From Opitutia bacterium (GTDB taxonomy: Bacteria; Verrucomicrobiota; Verrucomicrobiia; Opitutales; T3Sed10-336): DNA of 34,961 bases. The position numbers and the translations under genes were made by a program. Location: NCBI GenBank assembly GCA_003566375.1, contig PXDN01000143.1:1-34961 (forward strand), written 5' to 3'. Below the pieces are notes generated by a model that did no database searches, was not told the DNA's origin, and was given only the letters and a program-made list of their open reading frames with translations. This document shows, piece by piece, positions 10,692 to 18,917 of the stretch. Every line of letters starts with the position of its first letter. Within the stretch, counting starts at the first letter, position 1.

Positions 10692-10870
10692 GCCGGCAGT
10701 TTGGAAAAGCCGCGCAAGCCCGGAATCTCCGGCCAGCCATCACGCCCGCCGGTCCATAATCCGCATTCAGTCTCCCGGAGCCGTCCATTGGCAATGAACC
10801 GGTGAAGCGTTCGCAAAAAAACCTTCCTTGCATGGAGGGGGGAGCTATGTGTTATACTGTGCGGTTTTCC

Positions 10871-11563
10871 ATGTCAGATTCGAATATGAAACAGAATCAG
10901 CCTTTAACCGACGAAGAACCGAAACCGGGCGCCGCCGGGGATAATCCCGAACCCGCTTCCGAAAACGCCGGAACCGGCGGGGAGGGCGCTCCCGGAGAGG
11001 GGTTACGGAAGGAATCCGCGCCGGAGGCAAGCGCCCCGCAGCAAAATCCGGAGGATGATCCCGCCGCCGCGTTGGAGGCGGCCCTCCAGGAGAGTCGGCA
11101 AAACCTCGAAAAGTATTTGCGGCTTTCAGCCGATTTCGAGAACTATCGCCGCCGCATGGCCCGTGAAAAGGAGGAGTTGCGTCAATTCGCGGTGACTTCT
11201 TTCGTGGAGGAGTTCCTGCCGGTGCTCGATAACCTGGCCATTGGCCTGCAAACGGCGGAGAATCATCCCGAGGCGGCCAACGTTACCGCGGGATTCCGCA
11301 TGGTGGCCGAGCAAATCCGGGCCATTCTCAGCCGCCAGGGGGTCGAGGAAGTGGATCCGGCGGGTGAGGACTTTGATCCGCACCGCCATGAAAGCGTTTC
11401 CTCCCAACCCGATGACACGGTGGCGGAAGGGCATGTCTCCCACGTCGTGCGCCGCGGGTATTTGTTGAACGGCCGCTTGATTCGACCCGCCACCGTGGTG
11501 GTTTCCAGCGGGCCCGCTGGAAATGCGCCGGAATCCTCCGCATCGGAAGACGAACAAGCCTGA
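10871..11563 (+). CDS. grpE: Nucleotide exchange factor GrpE
   Basis: YLRLSADFENYRRRMAREKEELRQFAVTSFVEEFLPVLDNLAIGL...GFRMVAEQIRAILSRQGVEEVDPAGEDFDPHRHESVS; start could be 10871 or 10886. Confidence 0.95.
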   Translation: MSDSNMKQNQPLTDEEPKPGAAGDNPEPASENAGTGGEGAPGEGLRKESAPEASAPQQNPEDDPAAALEAALQESRQNLEKYLRLSADFENYRRRMAREKEELRQFAVTSFVEEFLPVLDNLAIGLQTAENHPEAANVTAGFRMVAEQIRAILSRQGVEEVDPAGEDFDPHRHESVSSQPDDTVAEGHVSHVVRRGYLLNGRLIRPATVVVSSGPAGNAPESSASEDEQA

Positions 11564-11566
11564 TCC

Positions 11567-12673
11567 ATGGCGAAAGAAGATTACTACGAATTGCTCGGCG
11601 TGGAGCGCGGAGCCTCGGCGGAGGATGTGAAAAAAGCCTACCGCAAGATGGCCGTGAAATTTCACCCGGACAAAAATCCCGGCAACAAAAAGGCAGAGGA
11701 GAAGTTTAAGAAAGTCTCCGAAGCCTACGAGGTGTTGAAGGATCCCGAGAAACGGGCCGCCTACGACCGTTACGGCCATGCCGCCTTCCAGGGCGCCGGG
11801 GCCGGGGCCGGCGGCGGAGGAGGGGGTGGCGGGTTTCACGACCCGTTTGACATCTTCCGGGAAGTGTTCAGCGGCGGCGGCGGTGGCGCCGCCGGTCCCC
11901 GCCGGGGCAACGACCTTCGCTACGATATGGAGATCACCTTGGCCGAAGCGGCTTCCGGGGTGGAAAAGGAGATTAATTATCGCCGACACGTCCATTGCGA
12001 CAAGTGCAACGGTTCCGGGGCTGAACCGGGCTCCTCCCCGGTACGCTGCCAGACTTGCGGCGGTCACGGGCAGGTGACCTCTTCCCGAGGGTTTTTCAGT
12101 ATCCGGCAAACCTGCCCTTCCTGCCACGGCGCGGGCACCCGCATCGACAGCCCCTGCAAAGCCTGCAAGGGGGACGGGCGCATGGTCACCACCAGCAAGT
12201 TGAAAGTGCGCGTGCCGGCCGGTGTGGACACCGGGTCGCGCCTCCGCTCCAGCGGCGGCGGCGAAACGGGCGGGGCCGGCGGCCAGCCGGGTGATCTTTA
12301 CGTCATCATCCACGTTAAGGAGCACGAGATTTTCGAGCGTCACGGCGACGACCTGTTCTGTGAAATCCCGATTAAGTTTACCTTGGCCGCCCTCGGGGGC
12401 AGCATTGACGTTCCAACGTTGAGCGGGCGCGCCAGCCTGAAAATACCGGCCGGCACCCAGTCCGGCACCACCTTTCGGTTGCGCGGCAAGGGGATGCCGC
12501 ACCTGCGGGGCGGCGGCTATGGGGACCATTTGGTGAAGGCGCACGTGGAGGTGCCGACTTCCCTGAACTCCGATCAGCGCAAAAAGCTGGAGGATTTCGC
12601 CATCTCCTGCGGCGACGGGCATCACCCGGCCGGCAACAGCTTCTTCGAAAAAGCCAAAAAGTTTTTCGAGTAA
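11567..12673 (+). CDS. dnaJ: Chaperone protein DnaJ
   Basis: J-domain [37 protein letters not shown]-rich linker, four CxxCxGxG zinc motifs ([32 protein letters not shown]). Confidence 0.98.
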   Translation: MAKEDYYELLGVERGASAEDVKKAYRKMAVKFHPDKNPGNKKAEEKFKKVSEAYEVLKDPEKRAAYDRYGHAAFQGAGAGAGGGGGGGGFHDPFDIFREVFSGGGGGAAGPRRGNDLRYDMEITLAEAASGVEKEINYRRHVHCDKCNGSGAEPGSSPVRCQTCGGHGQVTSSRGFFSIRQTCPSCHGAGTRIDSPCKACKGDGRMVTTSKLKVRVPAGVDTGSRLRSSGGGETGGAGGQPGDLYVIIHVKEHEIFERHGDDLFCEIPIKFTLAALGGSIDVPTLSGRASLKIPAGTQSGTTFRLRGKGMPHLRGGGYGDHLVKAHVEVPTSLNSDQRKKLEDFAISCGDGHHPAGNSFFEKAKKFFE

Positions 12674-12702
12674 GCGGCCATTTTTTCTTCCACCGCCGCG
12701 CC

Positions 12703-13302
12703 ATGGTTCCGGAACTCGACAACCCCAAACTGATGACGCTCGACCAAGCGGTGGAGCGGCGGGCCGGGTTGCGCCGACAAGGGGTGCGGTTGGTGTTGAC
12801 CAACGGTTGTTTCGACCTGTTGCACACCGGCCATCTCGCTTTTTTGCGGGACGCCCGCGCCCGGGGGGGGGCGCTTTGGGTTGGCATCAATGCCGACGAG
12901 AGCGTGAAAAAACTGAAAGGCCCGTTGCGTCCGGTGCAATCCCAGGAGGAACGCGCCTTCGCCCTGGCCGCCCTCGCCTGGGTGGACGGGGTCTTCCTGT
13001 TTGATGGAGAACGCCTGACTCCCGAAATCCACGCCCTCGCTCCCGACGTGTATGTGAAAGCCGGAGACTACACTCTGGAGACGCTCAACCCCGGGGAATT
13101 GGAAGCGTTGCGGGAGTGCGGGGCCGAAATCCGGTTTCTGCCGTTTTTAGCAGGATTCAGCACCACCTCGCTGATTGAACGCATCCACCGCGCGGCGGTT
13201 GGCGGGCCGGCCCCACCCGGGGCGGGACCTGATTTCACAACCTCCGAAAAAACGACGGCGGCGGGTTGCCGGGACTTGCCACGGCCCGGGGAAGGCGGTT
13301 AG
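12703..13302 (+). CDS. rfaE2: Stand-alone D-glycero-beta-D-manno-heptose 1-phosphate adenylyltransferase-like nucleotidyltransferase (RfaE2/HldE C-domain type)
   Basis: VLTNGCFDLLHTGHLAFLRDARARG...VGINADESVKKLKGPLRPVQSQEERAFALAALAWVD...VYVKAGDYTLETLNPGE...FSTTSLIERI. Confidence 0.88.
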   Translation: MVPELDNPKLMTLDQAVERRAGLRRQGVRLVLTNGCFDLLHTGHLAFLRDARARGGALWVGINADESVKKLKGPLRPVQSQEERAFALAALAWVDGVFLFDGERLTPEIHALAPDVYVKAGDYTLETLNPGELEALRECGAEIRFLPFLAGFSTTSLIERIHRAAVGGPAPPGAGPDFTTSEKTTAAGCRDLPRPGEGG

Positions 13303-13334
13303 ACTTTTCGGTTTTTCACAACATTAGCACAGTC

Positions 13335-15194
13335 ATGTCCACGACATCCGAATCCAATTCGTTTTCCTTCCAAGCCGAGGTTCAGCAACTGCTGGACATC
13401 GTCATCAATTCGCTCTACACCGACCGCGAAATTTTTGTGCGGGAGCTGGTTTCCAATGCCTCCGACGCGTTGGAAAAACTTCGCCACGTTCAGATCACCG
13501 AGAAAAAGATTTTCGACGACAACCTGAACCTGGAAATCAACATCACCTGCGACGAAAACGCCGGAACCCTCACGATTCAGGATTTTGGCATCGGCATGAC
13601 GCGGGAGGAGTTGGTGGAAAACCTCGGCACCATCGCCCACTCCGGGTCGAAGGCGTTTCTCAAGGCGCTCGGCGAGTCCGGCCAAAACAACGCCAACCTG
13701 ATCGGGCGTTTCGGGGTCGGTTTCTACAGCGCCTTCATGGTGGCCAAGCGCGTGCGCGTGTTCACCCGCACCTGGCATCCGGAAGGGAAGGGCTACTGCT
13801 GGAGCAGTGAGGGGAAAGGGCATTACGAAATCGAGGAGGTCGAGGGGCAGCGCCGCGGCTGCAAAATCATCATCGAGCTGCAAGAGGAGCACAAGGAATT
13901 CGCCAAAAACTGGCGGGTGAAACAAATTCTCGAGCGCTATTCCCGCTTCGTGCAGTTTCCCATCCATCTCGACGGGGAACAGACCAACAAAATGCAGGCC
14001 CTCTGGTTGCGGAGCAAAAACGAAATCAAGGAAGAGGAATACACCGAGTTCTACAAATTCGCGGCCAACACCAGCGACGAGCCCCGCTACCGGCTCCATT
14101 TCAACGCGGATGCCCCCCTCGCGCTTAACGCCCTGCTCTTCGTGCCGCAAAACAGCCCGGAAATTCAGGGCCTTGGCCGCATCGATCCCGGCGTGGCTCT
14201 TCACTGCCGGAAAATCCTGATCGATTCCCATCCCAAGGACTTGCTGCCCGAGTGGCTGCGATTTCTCAAGGGAGTGATCGACAGTGAGGACCTGCCGCTC
14301 AACATCTCGCGCGAAACCATGCAGGACAGCGCCTTGGTGCGGAAGTTGAACACGGTCATCACCAAGCGGTTTTTGAAATTCCTCGAAGAGGAGGCGGGCA
14401 AAAACCCGGAGGGGTACGCGGAATTTTTCAAGGAGTTCGGTTTCTTTCTGAAGGAGGGTGCGGCCACCGATTTTTCCCATCGCGAAACCTTGGCCAAATT
14501 GATTCGCTTTGAGTCAAGCCTGACCGAGGCGGGCAAAACGACCAGCTTGGCCGACTACGTTTCGCGGATGAAAGAGGGGCAAAAGGAAATTTATTATATC
14601 GTCGCTCCCTCCCGCCAGGCGATCGAGAGCGGGCCCTACCTTGAGGCATTTCGCGCCCGCAATCTGGAGGTGCTCTTCCTGCTGGAGCCGGTCGATGAAT
14701 TCGTGGTCTCCAACACGCGGGAGTTCGACGGCAAATCGTTTGTCGCCGCCGATCAGGACGATCTCCAGTTGGAGGAAACGCCTGAACCCGCCGGTGAATC
14801 GCTCGGCGCGGAGGAAACCAAGGAACTCTGCCTTTGGCTGCGGGGAGTTCTCGGCGAACGGGTGGGCGAGGTCAGCGCCGGAAAGCGGCTGGTGGAGAGC
14901 CCGGCCCTCATCCTCAACGCCGATAAAATGATGTCCATGATGATGCGCCGAATGATGAAAGCCATGAATCAGGAGGCGGACGCTCCCGTGAAGGTGAACA
15001 TGGAAATCAATCCGCGCCACCAACTCATCCGCAACGTGGCCACCCTGCGTTCGACCAACGAACCGCTGGCCCGACTCGTGGCGGAGCAACTGTTTGACAA
15101 CGCGCGCGCGGCCGCCGGCTTGCTGGAGGATCCCCGCGGCATGGTCAACCGCATCAACCAAATTCTCGAAGCCGCGACTTCCGCAAAACCGTGA
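13335..15194 (+). CDS. htpG: Chaperone HtpG (Hsp90 family)
   Basis: FQAEVQQLLDIVINSLYTDREIFVRELVSNASDALEKLR...IQDFGIGMTREELVENLGTIAHSGSKAF...LIGRFGVGFYSAFMVA. Confidence 0.97.
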   Translation: MSTTSESNSFSFQAEVQQLLDIVINSLYTDREIFVRELVSNASDALEKLRHVQITEKKIFDDNLNLEINITCDENAGTLTIQDFGIGMTREELVENLGTIAHSGSKAFLKALGESGQNNANLIGRFGVGFYSAFMVAKRVRVFTRTWHPEGKGYCWSSEGKGHYEIEEVEGQRRGCKIIIELQEEHKEFAKNWRVKQILERYSRFVQFPIHLDGEQTNKMQALWLRSKNEIKEEEYTEFYKFAANTSDEPRYRLHFNADAPLALNALLFVPQNSPEIQGLGRIDPGVALHCRKILIDSHPKDLLPEWLRFLKGVIDSEDLPLNISRETMQDSALVRKLNTVITKRFLKFLEEEAGKNPEGYAEFFKEFGFFLKEGAATDFSHRETLAKLIRFESSLTEAGKTTSLADYVSRMKEGQKEIYYIVAPSRQAIESGPYLEAFRARNLEVLFLLEPVDEFVVSNTREFDGKSFVAADQDDLQLEETPEPAGESLGAEETKELCLWLRGVLGERVGEVSAGKRLVESPALILNADKMMSMMMRRMMKAMNQEADAPVKVNMEINPRHQLIRNVATLRSTNEPLARLVAEQLFDNARAAAGLLEDPRGMVNRINQILEAATSAKP

Positions 15195-15251
15195 TCACCC
15201 CCGGCGGAGCCTCGGGTTGTTAACAGTTAAAAGGAAAAAAGAAGAAGGGGG

Positions 15252-18200
15252 TTATTCCTCCTCCGGGCGCAGGCGGTCGCGGCCGAGGGTACCGGCCAAT
15301 TCCTTGGCGGGGTCCCTTTGGTCCAACCGGGACAGATGCTCCTTCATTTGTTTGACCCGGCCGGCGATGTCCAATTCGGTCGCGATGTCGGCGTGGCTGG
15401 GGCGTTTTAGAAACGCCTCCATGTGTTCCAGCTTGCGCGCGGCCAGTTCGCGGTCCTTGCGGTTTTGCCGCACCAACCGTTCCCGGTACCAGTCGCTTTG
15501 CAGCATATTTTCCCGGGTGAAGAGAGCGCGGAATGCCGGATCATCCACCGTGGCGCCTTCGAACGAGCCTTCGGCCATGATGTGGAGCAACGCCCGCAGG
15601 GGAGGGCAGGCCAGTTCAATCGAGCCGTCTTCAAAATAGTGAGTGGCGACCCGGCGGGCGGTGGAGACCATATTGTCGAGACCATCGACAAACGCTTCCA
15701 TGTCCTGCAACTCCGGCCGCAGCATCTCTTCGGTGAAAATGACTCCCGGGTCGGTGAAAACACGTCCAAAGAAATAATTGATGAACCGGCGGTTGATGCG
15801 GTAGCCGAGCCGGCCGGCCGACACCGGTTTTCCGTTGTGTTCGAAATCATCCACCTTTTCCAGGAATCCATTCCCGATCAGGTATCCCGGCACTCGTTCC
15901 TCCGGCGTCATGCGGCACCAGATTTCCGGCACGAGCAGGCTGATGTCATGGTCGATGCGGAAACTCGGCCCGATCGATCCTCCGGCGGTGATGAAACCGG
16001 GAAGGCCGGTCAGGATGTAAGAGACCAGGGCGTTGTTGAGATCGGTTACGGGGAGCAGGGCGTTGAACGGTCCTTTGGTGAGGGCGCCCTCCGAGCCGGC
16101 CCCGGTGGTGGAGGGAGACTTGCCGGTCATGCTGGCGGTGAACTCCATGAAGAGTTCCGGCAATTCCAGGTAATGGATCGGGTTGAAGACAGCCAGCGAA
16201 CGGAGGTTGGAGGCGGGATCGGGCGGATTGTTGCGCCGACCGGGCAACACCGCGCCCACCGGCAGGCGCAGCGGCGCGTCGGCCGGGAGCCGCCGGAACA
16301 GGCGGATGCCGGTGGAGGCGAGGTAGGTTTCGACCGGATTCACCAGATCGGCCCGGTCCTGCAGGAAACGCGGATTTTTGCTCGGTTTTCCATCCACCAC
16401 CCGCGGGCGCGCGGTGCAGACAAAATAGTCCGGCTTGTCCATCACGGCGGCTTCGCGGATCAGGTTTTGCATCGGCGGGGTGAAGTTTTCAAATCCGATG
16501 GAATCCTCCAGCAGCTCGCGGGCGTCGCCCGGCCGCAGCGGTTCATAGTTGGAGAGAAAATTGCGGGGATGGGTGAAATCCTGTTCCGTTTGTTTATCAT
16601 GGCCGGGGTGCACCGCTTCGTCGGGCCGTTGGAAAAACCGGAATTCGCAGTTGTGCACGAATTTCACCGAGCCGTCATGGGCGTACTCCTCGGGCAGATG
16701 GTCCAGCTTGGCGACCGGGACCACCAAAGAGGCGGAGATGTCGTCCTCCATCTGCAACTTGGCCGCCGGGAAAAAATCATCGCGCAGACCGAAGACCCGC
16801 CAGGATCCATCCGATTCGTAGCCGACGCGGATATAGTCGGTGGAGAGGCGCCGGTCATCGCATTTCAATTCATGCCCCGGCTGGCCATTGATCATGTCCC
16901 CCTGGAAATGTTCCCGCCAGTTGTCACCCCATTCGGAGCGGTAATGGCGCTTGACCACGTGGACCAGATTTTTGATGCGGCTCGGAATGGCCCGCAACCA
17001 TTTGTTGTATTCGTCGGTGTATTCGGTCGCGGAGGGCGTCAGCAGTTTGATAACCGACCCGAGGGAGCGTTTTTCGCTTAAAATGGAGCGCCCGCGCGTC
17101 TTGTCAGGGCGTTTTTCGCGAAAGCGTTCATCGTAGTCATGGTTGAGCAGGGCTTCGACCTGATCCAAATCCTCCTTCAGGTCGCCGACAAACACCGGTC
17201 CGCGCAGAATGGCGTCGGTGATCGGTTTGGAGATTTCGGATTTCCCCCCGCCCGAAACGGTGGAGGGCTTGTGGCAAAACAGGCCCTCGGCCAGGGTGCC
17301 GATCAAACGCCAGGATTTGCTGTTTTCCGCCTTGGCGATGCGCACCTTGTAGCCGGAGGGGCGCACGTAGTATTTGCCGGGCAACAACCGGATGCTCTGC
17401 TTGCCGTCCTTGGTTTTCCATGACACGGTCAGTTTGTGGAGACTGAAGTGGGCGTTCTCCGGCACGTAGAGGATGTCTTTGAATTTGCGGTCGATGCCGT
17501 AACCGGCGGGCTGCAAATCCATTAAGTCGCCGCAGATCTTCACCATTTCGGCAAAGGTGTGGTTGTAGCGTTTGACGCGCGGTTGCAGCAAAAGGTCGTC
17601 ACCCAAATCGTAACTCGGGAAGGCGAGGGTCCCGCCCGCGTGCTCCTCTTCCGCCATCCCCATCAGGTTGGCGGCGTAGCTGATTTGGGTTTTCACCTCC
17701 TTCTTGCAGTAACCGAAATAGTTGTCGGCGATAAGGGTGACAATCACTCCCGATTCGTCCCGGCAGGTAAGCTTGAAGGCACCGCCGCCGTTGTAGAGTT
17801 CATCCTCCTCTTTCCAGCACATGCCGTCGCGGCGTTGGCGTTCGGTGGCGTCGTCCCAGGCCGGCAGTCCGATTTCTTTTTTCCTCAGGCCGACCAAATG
17901 GGTGGCGAGAATCACGCAGCCGGTGTGGCCGCTCCAGCCTTCGGCGTCGAGACCGGCATCATTGGCCGCCAAAAACGGATCCCCGGCGTTGCCGAAAATC
18001 GACTCCACGAAGTCGAGGTTGCAGGTCAGGTTGCCGGGAGCGAAGAAACGGATTTCCATGCGCTTGGCCTGGCGGAAGCCGGGCACTTCCGGGCAGACCG
18101 TCGGGCGCAGGTACAGGGAGACGAAACTTTCCGCCTGTTTCTCCCGGGTGGAGGTGAACGGCAGGCGGAGCAATTCCGGGGGCGGATTCAGAGCGTGCCG

Positions 18201-18716
18201 GAGCATGTTGGCAAACACCTTGCGGGGCACCGCTTTTTTGTCTTCCGGAACCGGCAGGCCGCCCTCGGCCACGTGGAAAACGCCGGCGGTGGTGCGCCGG
18301 TCTTTGTCGGGATTGTGCAGGATCCCCTGTTTGACGCGGAAGGATTGGATGATGTTGGAGGAAAATTTATCTTTGTCGGGCGGCAGCGAGAGGGCGCGGG
18401 CGAGACCGTGCCGGTCGAGAGTGAAGGTGCGCCGGGGCAGAATCGGTTCGCCGGCCGGGTAATCATCTCCCAGGTGTCGGCGGAGGAAATCCTCCACCCG
18501 CGAGTCCCCCGGACAGGGGCGGTCCCGCAGGAGACGTTCCTTTTCCCGGTGGTTTTCCAACAAGGCCGCGGCCACATGGTGCAGGCTGCCCGAACCGCCG
18601 CCATCGAAGGTCGGGCAGCCGATGGCGGCGAGTTTAAGGTTGATGTATTCGATCAAATCCTCGCCGGGAGTGTTGGCGGGGCCGCGGTAGTAACCGAGTT
18701 GCTTGCGTAAATCCAT
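15252..18716 (-). CDS. Large (1154 aa) protein; putative PPi-type phosphoenolpyruvate carboxykinase family
   Basis: Single uninterrupted ORF with GGAGG ribosome-binding site just upstream. Conserved-looking blocks SGHTGCVILATHLVGLRKKEIGLP, NYFGYCKKEVKTQISYAANLMGMAEEEHAGGTLAFPSYDLGDDL, GPSFRIDHDISLLVPEIWCRM. Length and the G..KK...I..A....EEH block are compatible with PPi-PEPCK; assignment from memory of the family, no search run. Confidence 0.58.
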   Translation of the reverse strand: MDLRKQLGYYRGPANTPGEDLIEYINLKLAAIGCPTFDGGGSGSLHHVAAALLENHREKERLLRDRPCPGDSRVEDFLRRHLGDDYPAGEPILPRRTFTLDRHGLARALSLPPDKDKFSSNIIQSFRVKQGILHNPDKDRRTTAGVFHVAEGGLPVPEDKKAVPRKVFANMLRHALNPPPELLRLPFTSTREKQAESFVSLYLRPTVCPEVPGFRQAKRMEIRFFAPGNLTCNLDFVESIFGNAGDPFLAANDAGLDAEGWSGHTGCVILATHLVGLRKKEIGLPAWDDATERQRRDGMCWKEEDELYNGGGAFKLTCRDESGVIVTLIADNYFGYCKKEVKTQISYAANLMGMAEEEHAGGTLAFPSYDLGDDLLLQPRVKRYNHTFAEMVKICGDLMDLQPAGYGIDRKFKDILYVPENAHFSLHKLTVSWKTKDGKQSIRLLPGKYYVRPSGYKVRIAKAENSKSWRLIGTLAEGLFCHKPSTVSGGGKSEISKPITDAILRGPVFVGDLKEDLDQVEALLNHDYDERFREKRPDKTRGRSILSEKRSLGSVIKLLTPSATEYTDEYNKWLRAIPSRIKNLVHVVKRHYRSEWGDNWREHFQGDMINGQPGHELKCDDRRLSTDYIRVGYESDGSWRVFGLRDDFFPAAKLQMEDDISASLVVPVAKLDHLPEEYAHDGSVKFVHNCEFRFFQRPDEAVHPGHDKQTEQDFTHPRNFLSNYEPLRPGDARELLEDSIGFENFTPPMQNLIREAAVMDKPDYFVCTARPRVVDGKPSKNPRFLQDRADLVNPVETYLASTGIRLFRRLPADAPLRLPVGAVLPGRRNNPPDPASNLRSLAVFNPIHYLELPELFMEFTASMTGKSPSTTGAGSEGALTKGPFNALLPVTDLNNALVSYILTGLPGFITAGGSIGPSFRIDHDISLLVPEIWCRMTPEERVPGYLIGNGFLEKVDDFEHNGKPVSAGRLGYRINRRFINYFFGRVFTDPGVIFTEEMLRPELQDMEAFVDGLDNMVSTARRVATHYFEDGSIELACPPLRALLHIMAEGSFEGATVDDPAFRALFTRENMLQSDWYRERLVRQNRKDRELAARKLEHMEAFLKRPSHADIATELDIAGRVKQMKEHLSRLDQRDPAKELAGTLGRDRLRPEEE

Positions 18717-18917
18717 GATATTCCTCCGTGGGTGTTCAGCCGAGCAAAAGGGAGCCGGGGGAGTTCTGGCAAGCCAGTAAAAAAACCGCTCCGCACGGCG
18801 CGGTCGAATCCCGGTTCCGAAAATCGTTAGGCCGGCGCAAGACCGGTCTCCGGGGCGGAAAGTTTGGGTTGACGTTGCTCATTGGGGAGTTGGTCATTTG
18901 ATGGGCAAGCGGATACT

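Noticed and set aside
10828-10858. Possible sigma70-like promoter for grpE (ttgcat ... tatact)
   Set aside because: Spacer is 19 nt and the -35 match is modest; no independent support, so not listed as a feature
11126-12625. 499-aa minus-strand ORF opposite grpE/dnaJ
   Set aside because: Shadow ORF; grpE and dnaJ are unambiguous
15423-17081. 552-aa plus-strand ORF opposite the 1154-aa gene
   Set aside because: Shadow ORF; the minus-strand frame has conserved-looking blocks and an SD
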